A DNA stretch of 64,000 bases from Variovorax sp. SG517. Its GTDB lineage: Bacteria; Pseudomonadota; Gammaproteobacteria; Burkholderiales; Burkholderiaceae_C. The stretch is taken from the NCBI RefSeq assembly GCF_013376045.1, contig NZ_JABMJG010000014.1:92068-156067 (forward strand), read 5' to 3'. The notes beneath the pieces were generated by a model. That model had not been told where the DNA came from, did not search any database, and worked only from the letters and a program-made list of their open reading frames with translations. Position numbers and translations under genes: made by a program. Positions 16,734-24,808 of this stretch are shown one piece after another (within the stretch, counting starts at the first letter, position 1; each line of letters starts with the position of its first letter).

Positions 16734-17768
16734 TCAGGGTTTGACCGTAGTGTCCGTTGCGCCGGCGCCGCGCGTGCGCCAGATCGTCGTCACCGTGACA
16801 CCGTTTCGCTGTAGCAATGAGCGTTCCTCCACGTAGGTGCGATCGAGCCGCAGCTTGCCGTAGACCTCGAAGAACTGGGTGCCGACGCCGTGCTGGGCGG
16901 CGTTGAACGGTGCGGTGCCGCTGGGCAGCGCGGCGTTGGCGGCGGCGATGTCCTTGAAGAAGGCGCGCGAGCGGCGCTCCACCAGCTGGCGCGCGCTGGC
17001 GATGTTGAGCGACTCCATGCTGGCGCTGATGGCTTCGGCGCTCGCCGTGTTGAGGTTGAGCGTGGTCTTCACCGGCAGGATCGTCACGTACGGCTCGAGC
17101 GCTGCGGCCGTGGAAGGCGAGAGGCCCAGCCACACCAGTTGCGAAACCTGCTGCGGAAGCAGCGGCGCGGCACCCGAATCGCCGCCGCTGCTGCCGCCGC
17201 CACCACCGCTGCTGCCGTCGGTCGAAGTGCCCGTGGCAAGCGCGGCAGCGAGCCCGGTGGTCATCAGGCTGAGCTCCGACGCGGGCAGGCCCAGCAGGTT
17301 GAACAGCCGCGTGAAGGTGGCGACGCCCGCGGGCGACGGCTTGCCGTTGTCCACCAGCGCGAGCACGTTGAGCTTGGACTGCGCATCGACGATGCGGCCC
17401 GAGAGAAAAGCGTCCGGCAGCCCTTCGAGGTTGTCGCTGGCCACGTTCTTCTCGGCCGAGAGAAAGCTGTTGAGCCGCGCTTCCTCCAGCGGAACGGCCC
17501 AGGGCTCGCCCAGATGGTCGGGACCGCCGGCGCGGCCGTCTTCCCCGAGGATGAGGCGCGACCAGTCGAGCGCGCCGATCAGCACCCAGGCCGCCTGCAC
17601 GCGTGCGCGTTCGGCGCCTTCGACCTCGGCCGAGCGCCATTGCTGCCACAACGCCGCGGCGGCGAAGGTGGCCACCAGCATCACCGTCAGCATCGCGGCG
17701 AGCAGGGCGGCGCCGCGCTGGCGGCGCCATTCGCCGTTTGCTGCTCTTCTTTCGGGCGTCGGCGTCAT
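16734..17768 (-). CDS. gspK: Type II secretion minor pseudopilin GspK
   Basis: A 344-residue minor pseudopilin, the largest of the set as usual. The prepilin peptidase site is RQRG|AALLAAMLTV near residue 19; it lacks Glu at position +5, as GspK proteins do. The periplasmic part includes helix-hairpin motifs (LNLNTASAEAISASM near 258). An unusual Gly/Ser-only linker (SSGGGGGSSGGDSG) lies near 201-214. GspK caps the pseudopilus tip with GspI and GspJ. Its ATG overlaps the gspJ stop. Confidence 0.92.
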   Translation of the reverse strand: MTPTPERRAANGEWRRQRGAALLAAMLTVMLVATFAAAALWQQWRSAEVEGAERARVQAAWVLIGALDWSRLILGEDGRAGGPDHLGEPWAVPLEEARLNSFLSAEKNVASDNLEGLPDAFLSGRIVDAQSKLNVLALVDNGKPSPAGVATFTRLFNLLGLPASELSLMTTGLAAALATGTSTDGSSGGGGGSSGGDSGAAPLLPQQVSQLVWLGLSPSTAAALEPYVTILPVKTTLNLNTASAEAISASMESLNIASARQLVERRSRAFFKDIAAANAALPSGTAPFNAAQHGVGTQFFEVYGKLRLDRTYVEERSLLQRNGVTVTTIWRTRGAGATDTTVKP

Positions 17769-18466
17769 GAGGTTTTCGGCGCTCCGACGGTCGGCTTGAC
17801 CCAGTCGCGCGTCAGCGTGCCCGATAGGCCCTCGCCCGGCGGCAGCGTGATGACGAGGCGCACGCCATCGGGCATGGCGACGACGGGGCCCGAAGGATTG
17901 TTGGGGTTGGGCTGTGCCACGGGCAGCTGGCTGGCCGGTACCCAGCTGTTGTCGCGGAAGAAGAAGAGCTGCCAGCTGTTGGCCGGCACCAGCGCAACGT
18001 CGCTGAAGCCGCCGTTCGAGCCCGCGCCGCCGTCCTGCGCCCAGGCGGCCGCGAGGTTCCAGGCCTGCTGCCATTCGCCGCGCGTGGTGAAGGGCAGCGA
18101 TTGCCAGCGCCGCCAGCGCACGCCGTCGGGGCCCGACTTCAGCGTCCACGCCACCACCTGCACCGACGGCGCCGTGTCGTCGCTGCCGCGGCGCGTGAGC
18201 CGCAGCACGCGGCCATCCCAGTCGACGGGGCGCGTCTGCGCGATCGTGGTCACGGCGTCGAGATCGGCGCCCCATTGCGCGAGCGTGGCCTGCAGCGTGA
18301 GCACGGTGTCGGCGCGCTGCTGGTTCTGCGTGGTGGCGCGCGACATGCTCTCGAGCCCGCGCCAACTCACGAGCGAGAGCAGCGCCATCACCGCGATGGC
18401 GACGAGCAGCTCGATCAGCGTGAAGCCGCGCGCGGTGCGGATGCCAGCGTGTTGTTGCGTCGGCAT
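17765..18466 (-). CDS. gspJ: Type II secretion minor pseudopilin GspJ
   Basis: A 233-residue type IV pilin-like protein. The peptidase site is ARG|FTLIELLVAIAVMALL with the conserved Glu at +5, followed by a hydrophobic helix (about 15-38) and a periplasmic beta-rich domain. GspJ joins GspI and GspK in the pseudopilus tip. It lies 3 bp after gspI and its stop overlaps the gspK start. The segment QPNPNNPSGP near 195 is a Pro/Asn-rich loop. Confidence 0.92.
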   Translation of the reverse strand: MPTQQHAGIRTARGFTLIELLVAIAVMALLSLVSWRGLESMSRATTQNQQRADTVLTLQATLAQWGADLDAVTTIAQTRPVDWDGRVLRLTRRGSDDTAPSVQVVAWTLKSGPDGVRWRRWQSLPFTTRGEWQQAWNLAAAWAQDGGAGSNGGFSDVALVPANSWQLFFFRDNSWVPASQLPVAQPNPNNPSGPVVAMPDGVRLVITLPPGEGLSGTLTRDWVKPTVGAPKTS

Positions 18467-18469
18467 CGA

Positions 18470-18862
18470 TCAGTACCTCCCCACCACGGTGGAGATGCGC
18501 AGGATCGGCGAGTCGGCCTCGTCGCGCACTTGCACGTCGACGCGCCGGAAGTTCGGGTTCAGCGTGGGGATGGTCGAGGTGGTCACGTTGAACGAGACGC
18601 CGGCCTGCAGGCAGATCGAACCGGAGTCGCCCACCGCCGGCATCTGGCGCGACAGGCGGGCCTTGGCGAGTTCGTTCTCGGCGCACAGGTCGGCCAGCAC
18701 GAGGTCGGACTGGCGCTGCGCGTTGCGCGTGAGCGACATGGTGGCCTGCGAACCCGCGGCCAGTGCGATCGCGACGATGCCGAGCGCGATCAGCACTTCG
18801 ATCAGCGTGAAGCCGCCGGTGCGGGAGTCGGCGCGTGAAGCCGGAGCGTGTCGCGCTTTCAT
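18470..18862 (-). CDS. gspI: Type II secretion minor pseudopilin GspI
   Basis: A 130-residue minor pseudopilin with the site TGG|FTLIEVLIALGIVAIA (Glu at +5) and a short C-terminal domain. The cysteines at about 84 and 109 may pair. GspI nucleates the pseudopilus tip. Its ATG overlaps the stop of gspH (ATGA). Confidence 0.92.
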   Translation of the reverse strand: MKARHAPASRADSRTGGFTLIEVLIALGIVAIALAAGSQATMSLTRNAQRQSDLVLADLCAENELAKARLSRQMPAVGDSGSICLQAGVSFNVTTSTIPTLNPNFRRVDVQVRDEADSPILRISTVVGRY

Positions 18863-19377
18863 TGAACCGCCGAGACGGTGAAGGGGCGCACCCCGTCGGT
18901 CGAGATGCGCAGCGCGCGCGCGGGCGGGCCGGCGGAATAGAGCATGACCTGCTGCGCCGCGATGATCGGATCGGGCCCGAGTTGCAGCGCGGGCACCAGC
19001 GTGCCGTTGGCGAGCGAGACCTGGGCGGTGATGCCCTCGGCGGCCCAGCCGTCAGGCAGCGAGCCGGGCAGGAGGCCGTCGAACCTGAAGCTGCCCTCGA
19101 CCGGCCGCCAGCGCACCACGATGCCGCTGGCGCGCGACTGTGCGCGGGCCGACTCGAGCAGGGCCGCAAGCCGGTCGGCCTCGCGGTCGAGGTTGGCGGC
19201 GCTGGTGTCGCGGATGGCGAAGCTCACGGCGGCGGTGGCGATCGCGATGATGGCGATCACGACGATCAACTCCAGCAGTGTGAAGCCGCCTGGCCGGCGG
19301 TGGCAGCGGCGTGGATGCGGGGTGAGGGGCGGCGCGTGCGAGCCGCCGCTGCTACTGCCAGCTGCCGATGTCGGCAT
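18859..19377 (-). CDS. gspH: Type II secretion minor pseudopilin GspH
   Basis: A 172-residue minor pseudopilin with the site PGG|FTLLELIVVIAIIAIA (Glu at +5). The leader is long, about 31 residues, rich in Ser, Pro and His, unlike the short leaders of its neighbours. No later ATG precedes the cleavage site, so the start overlaps gspG by 26 bp. An alternative start codon closer to the site is possible. GspH connects the major pseudopilin GspG to the tip. Confidence 0.9.
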   Translation of the reverse strand: MPTSAAGSSSGGSHAPPLTPHPRRCHRRPGGFTLLELIVVIAIIAIATAAVSFAIRDTSAANLDREADRLAALLESARAQSRASGIVVRWRPVEGSFRFDGLLPGSLPDGWAAEGITAQVSLANGTLVPALQLGPDPIIAAQQVMLYSAGPPARALRISTDGVRPFTVSAVQ

Positions 19378-19792
19378 TCTTGCCCTCGCCGCCGCTCTGG
19401 CCGTCGGCGCCGAACGAGAGCACGTCGATCTCGCCCTTGATGCCCGGGTTCAGGTACTGGTACGGATGGCCCCAGGGATCGTTGGGCAGCTTCTCGACGT
19501 AGGGCTTCCAGTTGGGAGCGGCCGGGCCGGTGGTCGGGCGGGTGAGCAGCGCCTGCAGGCCCTGTTCGGCGGTGGGGTAGCGCTGGTTGTCCAGGCGGTA
19601 CAGCTTGAGCGCCTGCATCAGGTTGTTGATGTCGGTGCGGGCGGCCGTCACGCGGGCGTCGTCGGCGCGCTCGATCACGTTCGGGACGATGAGTGCCGCC
19701 AGCACGCCGATGATGACCAACACGACCATCAGCTCGATCAGCGTGAAGCCGCGTTGGACGGTACGGGTAGCGGCACGGAGGAATTTGTTCAT
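19352..19792 (-). CDS. gspG: Type II secretion major pseudopilin GspG
   Basis: A 146-residue major pseudopilin, the most conserved of the set. The peptidase site is VQRG|FTLIELMVVLVIIGVL, followed by the hallmark YRLDNQRYPTAEQGLQAL and the calcium-loop region NPGIKGEIDVLSFGADGQ. It forms the pseudopilus shaft. The ATG at 19792 gives the usual short leader; ATGs at 19807 and 19828 are alternatives. It is the first gene of the minus-strand run, divergent from gspC with 50 bp between them, which must hold both promoters. Confidence 0.94.
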   Translation of the reverse strand: MNKFLRAATRTVQRGFTLIELMVVLVIIGVLAALIVPNVIERADDARVTAARTDINNLMQALKLYRLDNQRYPTAEQGLQALLTRPTTGPAAPNWKPYVEKLPNDPWGHPYQYLNPGIKGEIDVLSFGADGQSGGEGKNADIGSWQ

Positions 19793-19842
19793 AGCTTGTG
19801 CGGACATGATTCGGAAAGCGCGCTGCATGATAATCCGCGGCC

Positions 19843-20487
19843 ATGACAAGTCCTTACTCCGCAGCCCGCTGGCATGCCCCACTTGCAACGACGGGGCTTT
19901 GGGCGCTGGCGGCCGGTGCCGCGGTGTTCTGGGCGCTTCGCCTGGCGTCGCCGACGGACGCTGTCGCGGCTGCCGCGGCCATGCCTCGGCCTTCGGTGGC
20001 GGCGGACTCCGATGCGGTGGCGCGCCTGCTGGGCGTGCTGCCCGAGTCGCGCACGGCCCCCGTGGCTCCGGAAGCGGCCAGTCGCTTCGCGCTGTCGGGC
20101 GTGGTGGCCGATCCTTCCAGGCAGGGAGCGGCGCTGATCTCCATCGACGGCAAGCCGCCGCGGCCCTTCCGCGTCGGTTCGACGGTCGGCGAGAGCTACG
20201 TGCTGCAGTCGGTGGGCCTGCGTTCCGCGACGATCGGCTTGCGCGCCGACGGGCCCGCCGCGTTCACGCTGCAACTGCCGGTGCGCGCGCCGATCAGCGT
20301 TTCCAACCCCGCGCTGGCGGGGGCGCCGGTGTTGGCCGTGCCGCCTGCGACGATGCCGGCGGTCGCGGCTCCGCCGCAAATGCCGCAGCAGCAGATGCAG
20401 CCTCCGCCGTCGCAGCCCGGCGGCGCGTTGCTGCAACAACCGGCTGCGATGGCTGCGCCGCTGCAACAACAACAGGCCGCGCAGTAA
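19843..20487 (+). CDS. gspC: Type II secretion protein GspC
   Basis: A 214-residue protein with one N-terminal membrane helix (about 16-35) and a periplasmic HR domain (about 80-145; SRFALSGVVADPSRQGAALI and RVGSTVGESYVLQSV). GspC couples the inner-membrane platform to the secretin. No PDZ or coiled-coil domain follows; instead the C-terminus (about 165-214) is a Gln/Pro/Ala-rich tail. It is divergent from the other gsp genes, and a terminator follows 38 bp after its stop. Confidence 0.88.
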   Translation: MTSPYSAARWHAPLATTGLWALAAGAAVFWALRLASPTDAVAAAAAMPRPSVAADSDAVARLLGVLPESRTAPVAPEAASRFALSGVVADPSRQGAALISIDGKPPRPFRVGSTVGESYVLQSVGLRSATIGLRADGPAAFTLQLPVRAPISVSNPALAGAPVLAVPPATMPAVAAPPQMPQQQMQPPPSQPGGALLQQPAAMAAPLQQQQAAQ

Positions 20488-20524
20488 CCCCGTCAGCGCC
20501 CGTCAGGGTTCTGGATCGATGAGC

Positions 20525-20555
20525 GAAGCCGGCCTTGCGCCGGCTTCTGCCTTTT
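20525..20555 (+). terminator. Intrinsic terminator after gspC
   Basis: Perfect 8-bp stem GAAGCCGG (20525-20532) / CCGGCTTC (20540-20547) with a 7-nt loop, followed by CTTTT. It separates gspC from the convergent ilvA gene. Confidence 0.7.
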
Positions 20556-22171
20556 CAGGCCTGAAGGAAGAGCCGGTACGCCGGGTTGGCCGTTTCCTCG
20601 ACGTAGGGATAGCCCAGCGTCTTGAGGAACGCGTCGAACTCGGCGGACTCGCCGGCCGGCACCTGCAGGCCGACGAGGATGCGGCCGTAGTCGGCCCCCT
20701 GATTGCGGTAGTGGAACAGGCTGATGTTCCAGCTCGGCTGCATCAGGCTCAGGAACTTGAGCAGCGCGCCCGGGCGCTCGGGGAACACGAAGCGCAGCAG
20801 GCGCTCGTCGTGCGCGAGGCCGGTGCGTCCGCCCACCAGGTGCCGCAGATGCTCCTTGGCGAGTTCGTCGTGCGTGAGGTCGAGCGCATCGAAGCCATGC
20901 GCAGCGAAGGTCCGTGCGATGACGGCCGATTCGCCGCGCGTCGACGTCGTGAGGCCGACGAACACATGCGCCTTGGCCGCATCGCTGATGCGGTAGTTGA
21001 ACTCGGTCACGTTGCGCAGCGCGCCGCCGCCCGTGCCCGGCGCTTCCGACTCGCTGGCCGGCATCTCGCCGATCAGTTCGCAGAAGCGGCGGAAGCTGCC
21101 GCGCTCCTCGGGCATGGTGACGGCGAACAGGGCCTCGCGCTCCTCGCCGACCTCGGCGCGTTCGGCGACGAAACGCAGCCGGTCGAAATTCATGTTCGCG
21201 CCGCACAGGATCGCCGCATAGGTTTCGCCATGGCGGCCGTGCTGCGCGACATATTCCTTGATGGCCGCGACCGCCAGCGCACCGGCCGGCTCGACGATGC
21301 TGCGCGTGTCCACGAAGATGTCCTTGATGGCGGCGCACACCGCATCGGTATCGACGGCGATGTATTCGTCGACCAGCTCGCTGGCGATGCGGAAGGTTTC
21401 CTCGCCGACGAGCTTGACGGCGGTGCCGTCCGAGAACAGGCCGACGTCGGGGAGGTTCACGCGCTGATGCGCCGCGACCGACTGCATCATCGCGTCGGAG
21501 TCGTTCATCTGCACGCCGATCACCTTGACCTCGGGGCGCACGGCCTTGATGTAGTTGGCCACGCCGGAAATCAGCCCGCCTCCGCCGATCGCAACGAACA
21601 CCGCGTCGAGCGGGCCTTGGTGCTGCCGCAGGATTTCCATCGCGATGGTGCCCTGGCCGGCGATGACGTCCGGATCGTCGAATGGATGAACGAAGGTCAG
21701 GTTCTGCTTCGCCTGCAATTCGAGTGCGTGCAGATAGGCATCCGAATAGCTGTCGCCGTGCAGCACGATTTCTCCGCCGAAACCACGCACCGCATCGATT
21801 TTGAGTTTGGGCGTTGTCACCGGCATCACGATCACGGCGCGAGTGCCCAGCTTGCGCGCGCCCAATGCAACGCCTTGCGCGTGATTGCCCGCCGAGGCGC
21901 AAATCACGCCGCTCGCCAATTGCGCAGGACTCAAATGCGCCATCTTGTTATATGCGCCGCGCAGCTTGAAGCTGAAGACCGGTTGCTGGTCTTCGCGCTT
22001 CAATAGAACAGTGCTGCCCAGCCGCTCGCTCAGCGCGCGCGCCTTCTCGAGCGCCGACTCGACTGCAACGTCGTAGACCCGGGCGTTGAGTATTTTTCTG
22101 AGATAGTCGGCGGGCGTCAGCGTTGTTTTAAGAGGTGCGTCTTGCACGATTTTTTCCAAGGGAGTTTTCAT
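20555..22171 (-). CDS. ilvA: Biosynthetic threonine ammonia-lyase (threonine deaminase)
   Basis: A 538-residue enzyme, slightly longer than the E. coli type, that converts threonine to 2-oxobutanoate as the first step of isoleucine synthesis. The PLP lysine is Lys69 in VFSFKLRGAYNKM, with ASAGNHAQGVALGA near 92 and the phosphate loop IGGGGLISG near 195. The C-terminal region (about 345-538) holds two ACT-like regulatory subdomains, beginning at REALFAVTMPEERGSF and LRFVFPERPGALLKFL, so feedback control by isoleucine is expected. It is convergent with gspC and divergent from the recombinase gene. Confidence 0.95.
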   Translation of the reverse strand: MKTPLEKIVQDAPLKTTLTPADYLRKILNARVYDVAVESALEKARALSERLGSTVLLKREDQQPVFSFKLRGAYNKMAHLSPAQLASGVICASAGNHAQGVALGARKLGTRAVIVMPVTTPKLKIDAVRGFGGEIVLHGDSYSDAYLHALELQAKQNLTFVHPFDDPDVIAGQGTIAMEILRQHQGPLDAVFVAIGGGGLISGVANYIKAVRPEVKVIGVQMNDSDAMMQSVAAHQRVNLPDVGLFSDGTAVKLVGEETFRIASELVDEYIAVDTDAVCAAIKDIFVDTRSIVEPAGALAVAAIKEYVAQHGRHGETYAAILCGANMNFDRLRFVAERAEVGEEREALFAVTMPEERGSFRRFCELIGEMPASESEAPGTGGGALRNVTEFNYRISDAAKAHVFVGLTTSTRGESAVIARTFAAHGFDALDLTHDELAKEHLRHLVGGRTGLAHDERLLRFVFPERPGALLKFLSLMQPSWNISLFHYRNQGADYGRILVGLQVPAGESAEFDAFLKTLGYPYVEETANPAYRLFLQA

Positions 22172-22221
22172 TTGCTAACTGCCGATGATAAGAGGCATCG
22201 AGATTGCATGCGAGATATGAC

Positions 22222-23352
22222 ATGGACACAAATGTCATAAACCTCTTCAGCAAAGCCCCAGCTGCAAATGATTCGGGATTTTTTGGACGCACCTATCCCG
22301 CGATTCATCCGACCGCAGATCAATTTACAAATGAGCAGAATCTGTTATCAATTTCTGTCAGTGATCTTTCGAAGAAACTGATGCAAGCGGAGGCCGCGCG
22401 CGTTCAGCGAAAGGAAATTGGGCGTGCGACGTGGCAGGTGATGGGCAACAGATTGCGTGCGCACATCGTTCCGTTGCTCGGTGATGTGCCGGCGCAGTCC
22501 TTTGCAACCGCGGACGCGCAGCGCCTGATCGATCACCTCGGAGAACAAGGCTTCACGAGCACGACCATTGCTCAGTACCTGGTGCTGTTGCGCAAGGTCG
22601 TGATGCATGGCGTGCACATCGGTGTGCTTCGCGATGCGCCTGCGTTTCCGAAAGTCAAGGTACGCAGCCAGCCACGAGGCGGCTTCAGCGTTGCCGAATA
22701 CCGCGCAATCATCAGGACCGCGCGCAGCCTGCGCGGGCATTCGCACCCGGTACTCGATCAGCTCGGGGCGGGGGAGCGCTTCTGGATCGCGCGCGAACTG
22801 CTTGTGATGCCGGACGAACTGCCTTGGCTTGTCCGATGGATGGTCAACACCTTCGTGCGTCCGAGCGACATCAAGTTCATGAAGCACAAGCACATCGAGG
22901 TCGTGCGCGGCAAGCACGTCTATCTGCGGATGAACCTGCCGGAGACCAAGCGGCACAGCCAGCCCATCGTGAGCCTGTGTCCCGCCGTGCGGGTCTACGA
23001 ATGCCTGCTCGCCTATCGTGAAAAGCACGGATACGGTGGGGCGGAAGACTACGTATTCATGCCGCAGCTGAAGAACCGCGAGCGCGAGCACGCGGTGCTC
23101 AACTTCTTCTTCCACTGGGTGCTCGAGAAGGCCGGTCTCGAAAAGGGACCGCTGGGTCAATCGAGGACGCTGTACTGCCTGCGCCATACCGCAATCACGC
23201 TGCGGCTTCTGTATGGTCAAGGTATCGACATGCTGACCTTGGCGCGCAATGCGCGCACGAGCGTCAACATGGTCGAGCGTTTCTACGCTTCGGTGTTGAG
23301 CGGAGAAATGAATGTGGGATTGCTGCAGAGCCGGCGCAGCCGGGTGAGCTGA
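22222..23352 (+). CDS. Tyrosine-type site-specific recombinase, candidate porin invertase
   Basis: A 376-residue tyrosine recombinase. An N-terminal core-binding SAM-like domain spans about 45-150 and the catalytic domain about 190-360. Visible catalytic residues: Arg213 in FVRPSDI, Lys243 in LPETKRH, Arg321 in YCLRHTAI and the nucleophile Tyr355 in NMVERFY. Two usual histidines are replaced: the HxxR His is Tyr318 and the second His/Trp is Asn343. The first ATG at 22222 is preferred; an upstream TTG at 22204 would add six residues. The first 200 bp are more AT-rich than the flanks. No integrase partners, attachment site or tRNA is near. It ends 118 bp before the 3' end of the silent porin, so a role in porin inversion is proposed. 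Confidence 0.8.
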   Translation: MDTNVINLFSKAPAANDSGFFGRTYPAIHPTADQFTNEQNLLSISVSDLSKKLMQAEAARVQRKEIGRATWQVMGNRLRAHIVPLLGDVPAQSFATADAQRLIDHLGEQGFTSTTIAQYLVLLRKVVMHGVHIGVLRDAPAFPKVKVRSQPRGGFSVAEYRAIIRTARSLRGHSHPVLDQLGAGERFWIARELLVMPDELPWLVRWMVNTFVRPSDIKFMKHKHIEVVRGKHVYLRMNLPETKRHSQPIVSLCPAVRVYECLLAYREKHGYGGAEDYVFMPQLKNREREHAVLNFFFHWVLEKAGLEKGPLGQSRTLYCLRHTAITLRLLYGQGIDMLTLARNARTSVNMVERFYASVLSGEMNVGLLQSRRSRVS

Positions 23353-23360
23353 AGGGCGGA

Positions 23361-23393
23361 AAAAGCAAAAAGCCGCCCGGCATGGGCCGGGCG
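23361..23393 (-). terminator. Intrinsic terminator on the minus strand after the silent porin
   Basis: The stem pairs 23374-23381 with 23386-23393 (minus-strand arms CGCCCGGC / GCCGGGCG) and is followed on the minus strand by CTTTTTGCTTTTT. It lies 77 bp past the minus-strand porin stop. It shows that the porin retains a complete transcription unit end. Confidence 0.75.
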
Positions 23394-23470
23394 ACTTGAG
23401 GCTTTGTTGCCGCGTCGAACTGGCGGGAGCCAGCATCGAAGTCAAACAGAAAGCTTGAAAGGCTGGACTA

Positions 23471-24718
23471 TCAGAACGCGTGGCGAATGCCGAAGTCGTA
23501 GCCGGTGGAGGTCTTCGGCGTGAACACGCCTTCCGACGCCTTGTAGAAACCCGGGCCGCCCACCGTCAGCGCTGCGCCGTTCTTGTTGCTGACGCGAGCG
23601 ATCGTGGCGTACAGAGCGGTACGCTTCGACAGGTTGTGCACGTAGCCCAGAGCCAGCTTGTTGGCCTTCGGGTCCCTGTTGTTAGCCGGGTTGTAGAAGT
23701 CGAACGGCAGGTTGCGGTCGTACTTGACTTGCGAGTACGAAGCGCGGATCAGGCCAGCGCCGACAGGCACGGTCACGCCGAGCAGGTAGCCGTTCAGATC
23801 CACGTCGGGGCGGGCTCCGGAGAGGGGCGTGATTTCATAGTCGCGCGAGTTCTTGGCGCGCGACAGTTCACCGAACAGCTTTACCGGGCCGAAGTCGTAC
23901 GAAGCGCCCAGGTTGAACGTCTTCACCGAATCGGTGGTGCCTGCGTAGTACTGGTCGGCAACCGTGCTGTTGCCATAGGACACTGCCACGTCCAGCGGGC
24001 CGTTCGCGTAGCCGAAGCGACCGCCGATGTAGCGGCCTGCGCGGCTCTTCGAGGTGCTGCTGTCGTTCGGGGTGAATCTGCCGTTGCTGTACTTGTCGTT
24101 CTCGTGGAACGCATACATCACTTGGCCATAGAAACCACCCAGGTTCGGGGGCAGGAAATAGCCGATCGAGTTGCTGGCGCGGAAGTAGTTCTGGTTGCCG
24201 CCGAAGCCGCCGGTGTCCTTGGCGCCATAGGTTTCTGCATTGAAGCCGTTGGCCGTGTTGATCAGATTGGCGCCGACGCCGTTCGTACCGAATGGATCGA
24301 ACACGGTGTCGTTCCAGAACGTCGGGGTGTAGTCGCGGCCGATGCGCAGTTCGCCGAAGCCACCCGACAGGCTCACGGTCGAGCGACGGACGAAGCTCGC
24401 AACGCCGGTGGAGCCGTCGTCAGCGGTGACGGGGGCTTCGAGCCAGAAGCTGGCGGCCAGGCCGCCGCCCAGATCCTCGGTGCCGCGGAAACCCAGCCGG
24501 CGGGTGTTGTAGCCGGAGTTGGCCAGCGCCTTGCGGCTGACCTTGACGCTGCCCTGATTCGTATGGAGGGGAGCGCCGAAGCTGTTTGCCAGGACGGTGG
24601 GCTTCAGATCGCGCGAGCTGGACGAGTAGCCGCTGATCGACGCGTCGACCACACCGAACAGCGTGACGGACGACTGAGCCGAGGCAACACCGGCAACAGC
24701 CAGGGCAGCCAGAGCAAC
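23471..24718 (-). CDS. Silent porin: intact reading frame without a start codon in this orientation
   Basis: A 415-codon frame for a Gram-negative trimeric porin, open from the signal peptide (VALAALAVAGVASAQSSVTL) to a C-terminal Phe (GYDFGIRHAF). There is no frameshift or internal stop. The frame lacks ATG, GTG or TTG ahead of the signal peptide; an in-frame TGA lies three codons upstream. The first possible start, a GTG at 24652, falls after the signal cleavage site and could not give an exported porin. It is paralogous to the plus-strand porin, with differences concentrated in predicted surface loops. The first 97 bp are identical to that gene except for one base. Inversion of the adjacent segment would supply MKKSL in frame. 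Alternative: a recent pseudogene. Confidence 0.85.
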   Translation of the reverse strand, partial: VALAALAVAGVASAQSSVTLFGVVDASISGYSSSSRDLKPTVLANSFGAPLHTNQGSVKVSRKALANSGYNTRRLGFRGTEDLGGGLAASFWLEAPVTADDGSTGVASFVRRSTVSLSGGFGELRIGRDYTPTFWNDTVFDPFGTNGVGANLINTANGFNAETYGAKDTGGFGGNQNYFRASNSIGYFLPPNLGGFYGQVMYAFHENDKYSNGRFTPNDSSTSKSRAGRYIGGRFGYANGPLDVAVSYGNSTVADQYYAGTTDSVKTFNLGASYDFGPVKLFGELSRAKNSRDYEITPLSGARPDVDLNGYLLGVTVPVGAGLIRASYSQVKYDRNLPFDFYNPANNRDPKANKLALGYVHNLSKRTALYATIARVSNKNGAALTVGGPGFYKASEGVFTPKTSTGYDFGIRHAF

Positions 24719-24719
24719 T
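24623..24719 (-). repeat. Porin inverted repeat, left copy (97 bp)
   Basis: The 97 bp running on the minus strand from 24719 to 24623 match 26371-26467 on the plus strand at 96 positions; the only mismatch is C/T at repeat position 64. The repeat covers the signal-peptide and first-strand codons of the silent porin. Identity drops sharply outside it on both sides. Confidence 0.93.
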
Positions 24720-24777
24720 GCCCTTCAGGCGAGAAAACTAGAGTGGTTTCCGGGCCGGCCGGGAGTGATTCGGGCAG

Positions 24778-24808
24778 AAAAAAGCCCCGAGCCTTGCAGC
24801 TCGGGGCT
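24778..24808 (-). terminator. Intrinsic terminator immediately upstream of the silent porin
   Basis: Perfect 10-bp stem AGCCCCGAGC / GCTCGGGGCT (24783-24792 with 24799-24808) followed on the minus strand by a run of six T. It points toward the silent porin and ends 60 bp before the repeat. It would stop transcripts entering that gene, or form the 3' end of a small RNA. Confidence 0.85.

Noticed and set aside
22222..23352. Recombinase as the marker of a prophage or genomic island
   Set aside because: No phage, conjugation or cargo genes, no tRNA and no flanking direct repeats are visible. Housekeeping genes lie on both sides.
24652..24654. GTG as start of the minus-strand porin
   Set aside because: It lies after the signal peptide and first strand, lacks a ribosome site and would yield a porin that cannot be exported. 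The homology runs upstream to 24718.
24736..24743. Eight bases matching CTCTAGTT at the right-hand repeat edge
   Set aside because: The same 8-mer occurs 17 bp inside the left end of the segment. It could be a recombinase core site or a relic, but eight bases are within chance and do not align with the repeat boundary.
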